Below, piece after piece: positions 24,808 through 34,175 of a DNA stretch of 64,000 nt. Source of the DNA: Burkholderiales bacterium. GTDB taxonomy: Bacteria; Pseudomonadota; Gammaproteobacteria; Burkholderiales; JAEUOS01. A program made the position numbers and the translations under genes. The notes under the pieces are model-generated. The model saw only the letters and a list, made by a program, of their open reading frames with translations, had not been told where the DNA came from and did not search any database. Numbering within the stretch: position 1 is the first letter of the stretch; the number at the start of each line of letters is the position of its first letter. The stretch lies in NCBI GenBank assembly GCA_016790635.1, contig JAEUOR010000062.1:62001-126000 (forward strand), read 5' to 3'.

Positions 24808-26691
24808 ATGTCGCCTGAAGCCCTGGCCGTCCAGTTCCTGAACGGACTGGCCGGCGCATCCACGCTCTTTCTGATCGCCTCCGGGCTATCTCTGATCTTC
24901 GGCGTCACCCGCATCGTCAATTTCGCCCACGGGTCGTTCTACATGCTGGGCATCTACATCGCCTATTCGCTGGTGGCGCGGATCGGCGGTGGTGCGATCG
25001 GCTTCTGGGCCGCGCTGCTGCTGGCGGCGCTGGCGGTGGCGGCGATCGGCGCGGTCATCGAACTCACACTCCTCAAGCGCATCTACCAGGCGCCCGAGCT
25101 CTTCCAGCTGCTTGCCACCTTTGCGGTCGTGCTGATCGTGCGCGACGCGACGCTTTCGTTGTGGGGCCCGGAAGACCTGCTGGGGCCGCGTGCGCCCGGC
25201 CTCAAGGGGTCCGTCGAGATCCTCGGCCGCCAGTTTCCACAGTACGACCTGCTCCTGATCTTCATCGGCCCGGCAGTGCTGGGCCTCATGTGGCTGCTGC
25301 TCACGCGCACGCGCTTCGGGGTGCTGATCCGTGCCGCGACCCAGGATCGCGAAATGGTCGGTGCCCTGGGCGTGAACCAGGCCTGGCTTTTCACCGGTGT
25401 ATTTGCGTTGGGTGCCTTCCTGGCCGCACTGGGCGGCGCGCTGCAATTGCCGCGCGAGCCGGCCAACCTGGGCCTCGATTTGGTCGCCATCGGCGAGGCG
25501 TTCGTCGTGGTGGTGGTCGGCGGCCTGGGCAGCATCCCCGGCGCATTCCTGGCCGCGCTCCTGATCGCCGAGATCAAGGCCTTGTGCATCGCCATCGGCA
25601 CGGTATCGATAGGCGGCGTCAGTTTCGCGTTTTCCAAGCTGACGCTGGTGGTCGAATTCCTGGTCATGGCCGCGGTCCTCATCTGGCGCCCGTGGGGGCT
25701 GATGGGCAAACCGGCCGCGGCGACGCGCAACCCGGCCGAGATCGAGGCGCCGCTGGCGCCGCCGACGCGGCGAGCAGCTCACGCCGGCTGGGTGCTGGTC
25801 GGCCTGCTCATGCTGCTGCCCCTTGCGGGTCAGGCCTATCCCTACACGCTGGTGCTGATGATCGACATCCTGGTCGCAGTGCTCTTCGTCACAAGCCTGC
25901 ACTTCATCATGGGCCCCGGCGGCATGCATTCGTTCGGTCACGCCGCCTACTTCGGCCTCGGCGCCTACGGAGCGGGGCTGCTGGTCAAGCATCTGGGCTG
26001 GCCGATGGAGGCAGCGCTGGTCGCCGCACCCTTTGTTGCCGCCATCGGTGCGCTCCTGTTCGGCTGGTTTTGCGTGCGCCTGACCGGCGTCTACCTGGCC
26101 ATGCTGACCCTGGCATTCGCGCAAATCGTCTGGTCGGTCGCTTTCCAGTGGGACGACTTGACCGGCGGCAGCAACGGCATCGTCGGCGTGTGGCCAGCGG
26201 CGTGGCTGAACGAAAAATGGGTCTACTACCTCATGACGCTGGCCTTCACGGTCGCCGGCGTGCTCATCTTGTGGCGGGTGTTGCTGGCGCCGTTCGGCTA
26301 TGCGATGCGCGCAGTGCGCGATTCTCCCCTGCGCGCGGATGCGATCGGCATCGACGCATTTCGCGTGCAGTGGCTGGGCTTCACGCTGGCGGGCACCCTG
26401 TGCGGCCTGGCGGGCGGCCTGTTCGCCTTTTCCAAGGGCAGCATCGCCCCGGAGGTGATCGCTGTCGGGCGTTCCATCGACGGACTGGTCATGGTGCTCC
26501 TGGGCGGCGTGCAGACCATCGTCGGCCCGGTGGTGGGCGCGACGCTTTTCACGTGGCTGTCGGATCTGATCGCACGCGAGTTCCAGTACTGGCGCGCGGC
26601 GCTGGGCTTCACCATCCTGGTGCTGGTGCTGGCCTTTCCCCAGGGAGTGGCCGGCGGCGTGCAGCGCATTTTCAGCAGGGCGGAACGATGA
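24808..26691 (+). CDS. Fused LivH-LivM type ABC permease
   Basis: 627-residue membrane protein joining the two permeases of a branched-chain-amino-acid-type transporter. Residues about 1-295 match LivH (SGLSLIFGVTRIVNFAHG, GGLGSIPGAFLAALLIAE). About 325-625 match LivM (HFIMGPGGMHSFGHAAYFGLGAYGAG is typical of it in shortened form: GGMHSFGHAAYFG). A poorly conserved linker around 300-325 holds the junction. The ATG is 65 bases after the binding-protein stop. Its end overlaps the ATPase gene by four bases. Confidence 0.9.
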   Translation: MSPEALAVQFLNGLAGASTLFLIASGLSLIFGVTRIVNFAHGSFYMLGIYIAYSLVARIGGGAIGFWAALLLAALAVAAIGAVIELTLLKRIYQAPELFQLLATFAVVLIVRDATLSLWGPEDLLGPRAPGLKGSVEILGRQFPQYDLLLIFIGPAVLGLMWLLLTRTRFGVLIRAATQDREMVGALGVNQAWLFTGVFALGAFLAALGGALQLPREPANLGLDLVAIGEAFVVVVVGGLGSIPGAFLAALLIAEIKALCIAIGTVSIGGVSFAFSKLTLVVEFLVMAAVLIWRPWGLMGKPAAATRNPAEIEAPLAPPTRRAAHAGWVLVGLLMLLPLAGQAYPYTLVLMIDILVAVLFVTSLHFIMGPGGMHSFGHAAYFGLGAYGAGLLVKHLGWPMEAALVAAPFVAAIGALLFGWFCVRLTGVYLAMLTLAFAQIVWSVAFQWDDLTGGSNGIVGVWPAAWLNEKWVYYLMTLAFTVAGVLILWRVLLAPFGYAMRAVRDSPLRADAIGIDAFRVQWLGFTLAGTLCGLAGGLFAFSKGSIAPEVIAVGRSIDGLVMVLLGGVQTIVGPVVGATLFTWLSDLIAREFQYWRAALGFTILVLVLAFPQGVAGGVQRIFSRAER

Positions 26692-27434
26692 GCGCGCTGC
26701 TCGAGGTGGCGGGTCTAAGCAAATCCTTCGGCGGCGTGCGCGCGGTCGCCGAGGTCGGCTTTCAGGTCGCGGCCGGCGAACTGCTGGCCTTGATCGGCCC
26801 CAACGGCGCCGGCAAGTCGACCTGCTTCAACATGCTGAACGGGCAGCTTGCGCCCGATGCCGGCAGCGTCCACCTGCAGGGGCGTTCGCTGATCGGCCTG
26901 AAGCCGCGCCAGGTCTGGCGCATGGGCGTCGGCCGCACCTTCCAGATCACGGCGACCTTCAGCTCGATGACGGTGCGCGAGAACGTGCAGGTTGCGTTGT
27001 TGTCGCATCACGGCGGCCTGATGCGCCTGGTCGCGCGCGCGCGCGAGGCCCATGTGGAAGAAGCCGATCAACTGCTCGCGCGGGTGGGCATGCTGGAGCA
27101 GGCCGACCGTCCCTGCTCGGTGCTGGCCTACGGGGACCTGAAACGCCTGGAACTGGCGGTGGCTCTCGCCAACCGGCCGCGGCTGTTGCTGATGGACGAG
27201 CCGACGGCGGGCATGGCGCCGCGCGAACGGGTCGAGCTGATGGCGCTCGCCGCGCGCATCGTGCGCGAGGACCACATGGGCGTGCTCTTCACCGAGCACG
27301 ACATGGACGTGGTCTTCGCCCATGCCTCGCGCATCATCGTGCTGGACCGCGGCCGGCTGATCGCCGAGGGCAACCCCGCGCAAGTGCGCGCCAACCCCGA
27401 CGTGCAGCGCATCTACTTAGGCAGCCGCCACTGA
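26688..27434 (+). CDS. ABC transporter ATPase, LivG type
   Basis: 248-residue ATPase with Walker A GPNGAGKST, a modified signature loop AYGDLKRLELA, Walker B LLLMDEPTAGM and the switch histidine in FTEHDMD. The GxTFQ-type text VGRTFQITATF is typical of LivG. It pairs with the LivF-like ATPase at 27450. The ATG overlaps the permease stop (ATGA), so the start is well defined. The signature loop has Asp-Leu where most family members have Gln-Gln or similar, a minor oddity. Confidence 0.92.
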   Translation: MSALLEVAGLSKSFGGVRAVAEVGFQVAAGELLALIGPNGAGKSTCFNMLNGQLAPDAGSVHLQGRSLIGLKPRQVWRMGVGRTFQITATFSSMTVRENVQVALLSHHGGLMRLVARAREAHVEEADQLLARVGMLEQADRPCSVLAYGDLKRLELAVALANRPRLLLMDEPTAGMAPRERVELMALAARIVREDHMGVLFTEHDMDVVFAHASRIIVLDRGRLIAEGNPAQVRANPDVQRIYLGSRH

Positions 27435-27449
27435 CCAGGACGCACATCC

Positions 27450-28151
27450 ATGCTCAAGGTCGAGTCCCTCAACACCTACTACGGCCAGGCGCACATCCTG
27501 TCCGATGTCGACCTGGAAGTGAACGCGGGCGAGGTCGTGGTGCTGCTGGGGCGCAACGGCGCCGGCAAGTCCACTACGCTCAAGTCCATCATCGGGCTGG
27601 TGCGTGCGGCCAGCGGCACGATCACCTTCGCCGGAAAGCGCATCGAGCGCGCCGCGCCGCACCAGATCGCGCGCTTAGGTCTGGGTTACGTTCCCGAAGA
27701 ACGGCGCATCTTCACCGAACTCACCGTCATGGAGAACCTGGAAGTCGGCCGCCAGGCGCCGCGCCCCGGCGCGCCGACCTGGGATTTCGAAAAGATCGGC
27801 GCCCTCTTCCCCAACCTCCGGGAGATGCCGGACCGTCCCGGAGGACGCATGTCCGGCGGCGAGCAGCAGATGCTCACCATCGCGCGCACCCTGATGGGCA
27901 ACCCGGCCTGCATTCTCTTGGACGAGCCTTCCGAAGGCGTCGCGCCGGTGATCGTCGACCAGATGGCCGAGGCGGTGCTGGGCTTGAAGCGCGCGGGCGT
28001 CGCCATCCTGCTCTCCGAACAGAACCTGCACTTCGCCACCCAGGTGGCCGATCGCGCCTACATCATCGAGAAGGGCCGCATGCGCTTCTCCGGCAGCATG
28101 CAGGAACTGGCCGCCGACGAGCAGGTGCGCGCGCAGTACCTGGCCGTCTAG
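27450..28151 (+). CDS. ABC transporter ATPase, LivF type
   Basis: 233-residue ATPase with Walker A GRNGAGKSTT, signature SGGEQQML, Walker B CILLDEPSEG and a SEQN switch segment. The IGYVPEERRIF-like text (LGYVPEERRIFTEL) identifies the LivF branch. It completes the transporter encoded from 23549 onward. It begins 15 bases after the LivG-like stop. Confidence 0.92.
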   Translation: MLKVESLNTYYGQAHILSDVDLEVNAGEVVVLLGRNGAGKSTTLKSIIGLVRAASGTITFAGKRIERAAPHQIARLGLGYVPEERRIFTELTVMENLEVGRQAPRPGAPTWDFEKIGALFPNLREMPDRPGGRMSGGEQQMLTIARTLMGNPACILLDEPSEGVAPVIVDQMAEAVLGLKRAGVAILLSEQNLHFATQVADRAYIIEKGRMRFSGSMQELAADEQVRAQYLAV

Positions 28152-28167
28152 ACCCTCGGGTGATGCA

Positions 28168-29295
28168 ATGAAACTCGGCGAACTCGAAACCCCGGCCCTG
28201 CTGCTGGACGCCGACCGCATGGCGGCCAACGTCACACGCATGCGCTCGCGCATGGCTGCGCTGGGCGTGACCCTGCGGCCACACCTCAAGACCTGCAAAT
28301 CGGCCGATGTCGCGCGCCGCCTCTTCGACGGCGCGACCGGCCCGGTCACGGTCTCGACCCTCAAGGAAGCCGAGCATTTCCTCGACAACGGCTTCACCGA
28401 CATCATTTACGCGGTCGGCATCACGCCGGGAAAGCTGGAGCACGCCAGCAGGCTGCGCGAGCGCGGCGCCGACCTGAAACTGCTGCTCGACAACCTGGAC
28501 GCTGCGCGCGCCGTCGCCGCGCACGCGGCCCGCCGCGGCAACTTGCCCACACTGATCGAGATCGACAGCGATGGCCACCGTGCCGGCGTGGCGCCCGAAG
28601 GCGCTGACTTGCTCGCCATCGGGCATTGCCTGGCCGCGGCGAACTGCCTGGCGGGGGTCCTGACCCACGCCGGCGCCTCCTACGACTGCCGCTCGGTCGC
28701 TGCCATCCGCGCCATGGCTGAGCAGGAGCGCGCGCGCACCGTGCGCGCCGCCCTTCGCCTGCGCGAGGCCGGCCTGCCCTGCGAGATCGTCAGCGTCGGC
28801 TCGAGCCCCACCGCCACTTACGCCGAACGTCTGGATGGCGTCACCGAAGTGCGCGCCGGGGTCTACGTCTTTTTCGACCTGGTGATGGCCGGCATCGAAG
28901 TATGCCGGGTCGAGGACATCGCGCTCTCGGTGTTGGCCACCGTGATCGGACACCAGCGCGAGCGCGGCTGGATCATCACCGACGCCGGCTGGATGGCCAT
29001 GTCGCGCGACCGTGGCACGGCCAAGCAGCCGGTCGATCAGGGCTATGGCCTGGTCTGCGACGCGGCCGGGCAACGCCTGCCTGACCTGGTGATGATCGAC
29101 GCCAACCAGGAACACGGCATCGTCGCGCACCGGTCAGGCCAGCCGCAGCACACGCCGCTGCTGCCGGTCGGTACGCTCTTGCGCATCCTTCCTAACCACG
29201 CCTGCGCCACGGGAGCGCAGCACGACCGCTATCACGTCGTGCGCGGCGCCAGTGACAGTGTCGAGGTGGTCTGGCCGCGCTTTTCGGGCTGGTAG
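28168..29295 (+). CDS. DSD1-family PLP enzyme (D-serine dehydratase / D-threonine aldolase-like)
   Basis: 375-residue fold-type III PLP enzyme. Lys41 in RPHLKTCKS is the expected Schiff-base lysine. His344 and Cys346 in PNHACAT match the zinc ligands of D-serine dehydratase/D-threonine aldolase-like enzymes. GVLTHAGASYD and VGSSPTAT are further family motifs. It acts on a 3-hydroxy-D-amino acid or a related amine. It lies 16 bases after the transporter ATPase and is the last gene of this plus-strand run, so it may process a product of the pathway; its substrate is not evident. Confidence 0.82.
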   Translation: MKLGELETPALLLDADRMAANVTRMRSRMAALGVTLRPHLKTCKSADVARRLFDGATGPVTVSTLKEAEHFLDNGFTDIIYAVGITPGKLEHASRLRERGADLKLLLDNLDAARAVAAHAARRGNLPTLIEIDSDGHRAGVAPEGADLLAIGHCLAAANCLAGVLTHAGASYDCRSVAAIRAMAEQERARTVRAALRLREAGLPCEIVSVGSSPTATYAERLDGVTEVRAGVYVFFDLVMAGIEVCRVEDIALSVLATVIGHQRERGWIITDAGWMAMSRDRGTAKQPVDQGYGLVCDAAGQRLPDLVMIDANQEHGIVAHRSGQPQHTPLLPVGTLLRILPNHACATGAQHDRYHVVRGASDSVEVVWPRFSGW

Positions 29296-29308
29296 GGTCG
29301 GGACGGCG

Positions 29309-30592
29309 CTATCCCACCACCCGCGGCAGCCACAGGGCCAGTTGCGGAAACGCCGCCAGGAGGCCCAGCAGCGCGAACAGCGCCGCCACAAACGGGAGTG
29401 ACCCGACGATCACGTCGTTGAGCGAGCCGCTCGGACGCAGGTTCTGCACCACGAAAAGATTCAAGCCCACGGGCGGAGTGATCAGCGCCGTCTCGATCAG
29501 GACGATGACGAGGATGCCGAACCAGATCGGATCGAAGCCCAGCTTGAACATGACCGGAGCGATGATGGGGATGGTCGTGATCATCATCGACAGGGTTTCC
29601 ATGAAGCAGCCGAGCACGACGTAGAAGACGATCACCGCGAAGAGCGTCATCATCGGCGACAGGCCGAGTGTCTCGATGAACGAGGTGAGCTTGGTGGTGA
29701 GGCCAATTGCCGAGATGATGAAATTGAGAAAGTAGGCCGCCAGCACGATCAGCATGACCATCGCGGTCGAGCGCATGGTGCCTTCGATCGATTCCCTGAG
29801 CATCGTGAACGACAATCGCCCGGACTGCCACGCCAGGAGGAGCGCCGCCACCACGCCGAGCGAGGCGGCCTCGGTCGGCGTGGCCACCCCGGCATAGATG
29901 GAACCGACCACGACCACGAAAATGCCCAGCGGCGGCAGGAGGTGCTTGAGGCTCGCGAGGCGTTCACCCCAGGTGGCGTGCATGGTCCTGCCGCCCCACG
30001 CCGGACGCACGATGCAGGCGACGATGACCAGCAGCATGAACAACCCGACCAGCACCAGTCCGGGCACGATGCCGGCCAGGTACAGCTTGGGTACCGAGGT
30101 GTTGGTCAACACCGCGTAGATGATCATGTTGATCGACGGCGGAATCAGAATGCCCAGCGTGCCGCCGGCCGCCAGAGTGCCGAGAAAAAGGCGCTCGTTG
30201 TAGCCGAAGCGCCGGGCCTGCGGCAGCGCCACCGTGCCGACCGTGGCCGCCGTGGCCACGCTCGACCCCGAAGTCGCCGCGAACATGCCGCAGGCGGCGA
30301 TGTTGGAATGCATGAGCCCGCCGGGCAGCCACGAGACCCAGTGCACCAGCGCACCGTACATTCGCTCGGCGAAGCCGGAACGCAGCAGGATTTCCCCCAG
30401 CAAGATGAACAGCGGCACCGAGACCAGCAGGAATTCGTTGCTGGCCGACCAGGCGACTTCGCCGAAGGCGCGCGCCAGCGGCAGTTGCGAGTAAATGGCC
30501 TCGAGCACCAGCGCCAGCACGCCCAGCGAAGCCGCGACCGGGATCGCCAGCGCCATCAGCACCAGCAGCACGATGAGCGCGGTGGCGATCAT
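29309..30592 (-). CDS. TRAP transporter large permease (DctM type)
   Basis: 427-residue integral membrane protein with about 12 hydrophobic helices. Family motifs include VPLFILLGEILLRSG, ATSGSSVATAATVG and GGTLGILIPPSI. It is the secondary-transport subunit of a TRAP uptake system, driving substrate import with an ion gradient. Its ATG overlaps the stop of the small permease by four bases. It is convergent with the DSD1-type gene, with 13 bases between them. Confidence 0.93.
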   Translation of the reverse strand: MIATALIVLLVLMALAIPVAASLGVLALVLEAIYSQLPLARAFGEVAWSASNEFLLVSVPLFILLGEILLRSGFAERMYGALVHWVSWLPGGLMHSNIAACGMFAATSGSSVATAATVGTVALPQARRFGYNERLFLGTLAAGGTLGILIPPSINMIIYAVLTNTSVPKLYLAGIVPGLVLVGLFMLLVIVACIVRPAWGGRTMHATWGERLASLKHLLPPLGIFVVVVGSIYAGVATPTEAASLGVVAALLLAWQSGRLSFTMLRESIEGTMRSTAMVMLIVLAAYFLNFIISAIGLTTKLTSFIETLGLSPMMTLFAVIVFYVVLGCFMETLSMMITTIPIIAPVMFKLGFDPIWFGILVIVLIETALITPPVGLNLFVVQNLRPSGSLNDVIVGSLPFVAALFALLGLLAAFPQLALWLPRVVG

Positions 30593-31209
30593 CGCGCCGC
30601 CCCGTGCCCGTTCGCCTGGCCGCCCGCGCGCTCGGCTTCACGGGCATAAGCCGACTCATCCTCTGCATCCTCAGCGATGCTGCGTGCCGAGAGGAGCGCG
30701 TGCAAGGTCGACCAGTCGCCGCGCATCATCGCCGCCAGGCCGCGCGCAAGCAGTAACGCCAAGGTTGTCAGGAACAGCACCAGCCCCATGAACCAGAGCC
30801 CCTGCGGAATCCACAGCGGCGTCTTGAGGGCGCTGTTGGACTGCGCCTTCAAGTGCCAGGAAGTGGCCAGTACATTCCACGCGTACCAGGTGAGGTAGGC
30901 CACCAGCACCCCCAGCGCCAGGAGCGCCAGCACGTCGAGCAGCCCGCGCAGGCGCGCCGGCAGATGCTGGTACAGCGCATCGACGCGCACGTTGGCGCGC
31001 TTGATGAGCGCGAAAGCGAACGCCCAGGAAGTGCCGATGGCGAACGCATAGCCCGACAGCTCATCGGCGCCGCCCAGGGTGACGGCAAAGAGCTTGCGCA
31101 GCGTGACATCCACCGACACCAGCAGGGCGGCGGCGAAGATCAATCCGCCGCCGAACCACACCCCGGCGAGCGAGCAGCGCTCGGCCCAGCGCAGGGCCGT
31201 GTCCAGCAT
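30589..31209 (-). CDS. TRAP transporter small permease (DctQ type)
   Basis: 206-residue membrane protein with four hydrophobic segments and the RANVRVDALYQHLP text typical of DctQ proteins (the R-x-H/R-VD motif). It forms the membrane complex with the DctM-like protein. The start at 31209 (MLDTALRWAERCS) is chosen; the longer frame upstream reads into the spacer after the binding-protein gene. The hydrophilic C-terminal tail is longer than usual. Confidence 0.88.
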   Translation of the reverse strand: MLDTALRWAERCSLAGVWFGGGLIFAAALLVSVDVTLRKLFAVTLGGADELSGYAFAIGTSWAFAFALIKRANVRVDALYQHLPARLRGLLDVLALLALGVLVAYLTWYAWNVLATSWHLKAQSNSALKTPLWIPQGLWFMGLVLFLTTLALLLARGLAAMMRGDWSTLHALLSARSIAEDAEDESAYAREAERAGGQANGHGAAR

Positions 31210-31238
31210 GGGTCTGCCGCCTTGCCGGGCAGAGGGGG

Positions 31239-32294
31239 TCAGCGCTTGACCGCCTGGATGCCGACCACCGGACCGATGGTGGTATTGAACGAGGCCACGC
31301 ACTCGGCCGAGCAGCGCGCCGCCCAGGTCGGCACCATGGTTTCGCTGACGATCCTCTTCAGGAGCGCGCGATCAGCATCAGTCGGCTGCACCACGCGCAT
31401 CTTGCCCTTGGTCCCCAGGCGGCAGGCATCCGCGCCGCCGTTGCAAAGATAGCCTTGCTCGGTGTGCAACGCGGCCGCGTCCCAGATGGATTTCTCCAGG
31501 CCCTTGACCTCGGTCTCGATCAGCGTGCGCACGCGCGGATCGAGCTTGTCGAGCGCTTTCTGGTTGGCGGCATAGGCGATCTGCCCCCAGCTCACCGGCA
31601 GCGCCAGCAGGTGGGAGGTCACCTCGTTCCACTTGGCCAGATTGCCGGAGAGCGTGCCGGTGATGGCGCAATCCACGGTCTTGTTCTGCAGGGCCGGCAC
31701 CACTTCACCGAAGGCCATGGTCACCGGGCTCGCGCCCAGCGCGGTCATGAGTTCGGACTGCGAGCGCCCGCCCACGCGCACCTTGCGTCCCTTGATGTCG
31801 GCCAGACCCTTGAGCTCCGAATTGCAGTAGATCACCTGCGCCGGATAGGTCGAGATGCCGAGCAGCTTGACGCCGAACTTCTCGCGAAAGAGCTTTTCGT
31901 ACATCGGCTTGGCGGCCTCGGTGATGCGCCGCGAGGACTCCACGTCGGTCACCAGGCCGGCGATGTCGACGGCCTCGTTGGTCGGATCGTCGGCGGCCAG
32001 GTAGGCCAGCACCGTGGCGCCGATCTCCAGCACCCCCTGGCTCATCAGCCGCAGCACCTCGGGGCCCTTGAGGCCCATCTCGTTGAAGCCCTTGGCCTCG
32101 GCCGTGATCGCCCCGCGTGACTTCTCGGCGAGGGTCTTGGTCCAGAAGGGCAGTTCGTAGTCGCGATACGGCGGCAGGCTGGAGATCGATCCGACCACCT
32201 TCAATTGGGTCTTGGGCAGGTCCTGGGCCCACACGGTGATGGGGCCCAGGGATGAGATGGCCAGTGCGGCCGCGACCAGGCTCTTGATGAACAT
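31239..32294 (-). CDS. TRAP transporter substrate-binding protein (DctP type)
   Basis: 351-residue periplasmic receptor. It starts with a signal peptide cut after VWAQ. The mature protein shows the DctP-type core GRKVRVGGRSQSELM, with the conserved Arg that binds a carboxylate, and ALGASPVTMAFGEVVPAL. The GGAG site a few bases upstream of ATG 32294 supports the start. It is the first gene of the TRAP operon, upstream of dctQ and dctM. The ligand is most likely an organic acid. Confidence 0.92.
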   Translation of the reverse strand: MFIKSLVAAALAISSLGPITVWAQDLPKTQLKVVGSISSLPPYRDYELPFWTKTLAEKSRGAITAEAKGFNEMGLKGPEVLRLMSQGVLEIGATVLAYLAADDPTNEAVDIAGLVTDVESSRRITEAAKPMYEKLFREKFGVKLLGISTYPAQVIYCNSELKGLADIKGRKVRVGGRSQSELMTALGASPVTMAFGEVVPALQNKTVDCAITGTLSGNLAKWNEVTSHLLALPVSWGQIAYAANQKALDKLDPRVRTLIETEVKGLEKSIWDAAALHTEQGYLCNGGADACRLGTKGKMRVVQPTDADRALLKRIVSETMVPTWAARCSAECVASFNTTIGPVVGIQAVKR

Positions 32295-32358
32295 GCTTAG
32301 CTCCTCGGTGATTGCTTCAAACGACGATTCTACGCACCGCAATGCCGGCCAGACCGGA

Positions 32359-32793
32359 CTAGGCATGCGCGCCCCAACGCGGATGCGCGCGACAGTAGGC
32401 GCCGCCTTTGCACCAGTGCGGCACGAACAGTTCGGCGCGAATCAGCCAAGAGCCGTCCACGCGGCGCCACTGCGCCTCATAGGACCCGCCGATCTCGAGC
32501 GGCCCGTCAGGCTCAGTCCAGCGCCCGACCCAGTCGCCGCGTTCGGCCGCCACGCCCCAGGCGGCGAAGACGTCGACCTCGACCGGGGTGCGTACATAGA
32601 CGGTATCCGGCCGCTTCGCGAACTGGGCAGCCAGGCTCTGACGATTGGCCTCGCGGCCGGTGCTGGACGTGCCGGCGGAGGCCAGTACATGCACGTCGTC
32701 GGTCCAGGCACCGGCGATCGCGTCGAGATCGTGCGCCGCGATCGCGCGGTTGGAGCGCTCGCGCGCGGCGCGGATCAGCGCGGCATCATCCAT
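32359..32793 (-). CDS. SnoaL/DUF4440-like protein of the NTF2 fold
   Basis: 144-residue soluble protein with the family's order: helix with SNRAIAAHDLDAIAGAW, TDDVHVLASAG, and a late WLIRAELFVP strand. DUF4440-type proteins include isomerases, dehydratases and proteins of unknown role. No catalytic assignment can be made here. It lies between the TRAP receptor gene and a Bug gene on the same strand, so it may act on an imported acid. Confidence 0.75.
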   Translation of the reverse strand: MDDAALIRAARERSNRAIAAHDLDAIAGAWTDDVHVLASAGTSSTGREANRQSLAAQFAKRPDTVYVRTPVEVDVFAAWGVAAERGDWVGRWTEPDGPLEIGGSYEAQWRRVDGSWLIRAELFVPHWCKGGAYCRAHPRWGAHA

Positions 32794-32811
32794 GCGCAGG
32801 CCGGCGCCGGC

Positions 32812-33789
32812 TCATTCACCCTTGACCTTGCCTTCGACCACCACGCGCTTCCACACGTCCCAGTCGCGCGCGATGATGCGCGCGAATTCCTCGGGCGTGG
32901 TCGGCGCGGTCGGATAGCCCAGCGTGCTGAGCCAGCGCTCGGCCAGGTCGGGTGCCCGCAGGATGCGGTCGATCTCGGCATGCAGGCGTGTCACGATCGG
33001 TCGCGGCAGGTTGGCCGGCCCGAACATGCCGGTCCAGACGCCGACGCTGAAGTCGATCCCTTCCTCCTGCAAGGTCGATACGTTGGCCAGCATGGGCGAG
33101 CGCGATGGCCCGGCCTGCGCGATCGCCCGCACCTTGCCGGAACGGGACTGCGCGATCGCGTTGAACGTGTCCAGGAACGCTATCTGCATGTGCCCACCCA
33201 CGACCTCGGTGGTGAGCGCGGTGGTGTTCTTGTAAGGCACGTGGAACATCTGGATGCCGGTCAGGAGCTTCAGGTACTCGCCGGCCAAGTGACCGCCCGA
33301 GCCGGGGCCCCAGGATCCATAGGGCGGCGACTTGGGCTGGGCACGCACGTAGGCCAGGAACTCCTTGAGGTTGTTGACCGGCACGGACGGATGCACCACC
33401 AGCACGTTGCTGCCGCTCGAGACCTGCATGATGGGGGTGAAATCGCGCTGCGCGTTGAACGGCAGCTTGTCGTTGAGGTGCGGATAGATCACGTTGGCCC
33501 CGGCGAAACCGACCACCAGGTTGTATCCGTCGGGCGGCGACTTGGCCACGAAGTCCAGCGCCACGGCGCCGGTGCCGCCAGGCTTGTTCTCGACGATGAC
33601 CGGCTGTTTCAACGCGATGGCGAGCCGGTCGCCGATGATGCGCGCGATCAGATCGGTGATGCCCCCCGGCGCGGATGGCGAGATGATGCGAACCGGCCGC
33701 ACAGGGTACTCCTGGGCCGGCGCAGGAGTGGCGGCCAGCGCCGCGCACGCCAGAATAAAGAAACGTTGAATGCGCTCAAAAAAGGGCAT
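32812..33789 (-). CDS. Bug/TctC-family periplasmic substrate-binding protein (1)
   Basis: 325-residue extracytoplasmic receptor with a signal peptide (first 22 residues, ending PAPAQ). The family pattern is clear: YPVRPVRIISPSAPGG, the ligand-binding GGITDLIAR loop and GGTGAVALDFVAKSPPDGY. AGGAGG lies about seven bases before ATG 33789 and decides the start. No TctA/TctB permease genes are nearby, which is usual for this expanded family. The ligand is probably a carboxylate. Confidence 0.92.
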   Translation of the reverse strand: MPFFERIQRFFILACAALAATPAPAQEYPVRPVRIISPSAPGGITDLIARIIGDRLAIALKQPVIVENKPGGTGAVALDFVAKSPPDGYNLVVGFAGANVIYPHLNDKLPFNAQRDFTPIMQVSSGSNVLVVHPSVPVNNLKEFLAYVRAQPKSPPYGSWGPGSGGHLAGEYLKLLTGIQMFHVPYKNTTALTTEVVGGHMQIAFLDTFNAIAQSRSGKVRAIAQAGPSRSPMLANVSTLQEEGIDFSVGVWTGMFGPANLPRPIVTRLHAEIDRILRAPDLAERWLSTLGYPTAPTTPEEFARIIARDWDVWKRVVVEGKVKGE

Positions 33790-33815
33790 CACCAATCCTC
33801 CTTACCGGTCGAAGT

Positions 33816-34175
33816 TCACTCCCGCCGCGCCGGCTTGCAGCCGTTGTGCGGATTGTTGGGCCCGTCCTCCAGGCTGCTGTCGGCATCGCCCGCGGCCAGC
33901 TGCAATGCGGTCGCGCCGCTGGCAAAGCGCCCCGTCGACCCGGACTTGGCCAGTCGCACCTGCCGCTCCGGCAGGATCACCCAGACGTCGCCGTCGGCCA
34001 GCATGCGCAGAAAAAAGGACTTGCCGCCGGCACAGCGGTACTGGGTGGCGTTTTCCGGCGCGGCGGCCTGCACCGGGGCCTCCTCGCCAAACGGCCAGAT
34101 GCGCGCACTGCTGCAGCCCGCCAGACCAGCCATGGCCAGGCCCAGCAGCAGAGCACGCGAGGCAACTGCGCTCAT
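33816..34175 (-). CDS. Small lipoprotein, MliC-like
   Basis: 119-residue predicted lipoprotein. The N-terminus has a hydrophobic stretch ending in the lipobox LAGC, with Cys about residue 22. The mature part (about 50-115) shows YRCAGGKSF, a SG-x-x-x-FASG segment, and a final NPHNGCKP cysteine. This pattern resembles the membrane-bound lysozyme inhibitor MliC. Two cysteines would form the family's disulfide. The similarity is modest, so the lysozyme-inhibitor role is tentative. ATG 34175 is chosen because it puts the signal sequence at the start. Confidence 0.65.
   Translation of the reverse strand: MSAVASRALLLGLAMAGLAGCSSARIWPFGEEAPVQAAAPENATQYRCAGGKSFFLRMLADGDVWVILPERQVRLAKSGSTGRFASGATALQLAAGDADSSLEDGPNNPHNGCKPARRE

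Noticed and set aside
25161..26687. A long protein fused to the LivG-like ATPase
   Set aside because: This stretch is an out-of-frame reading of the permease fusion with Arg/Gly-rich composition; the ATPase starts at 26688.
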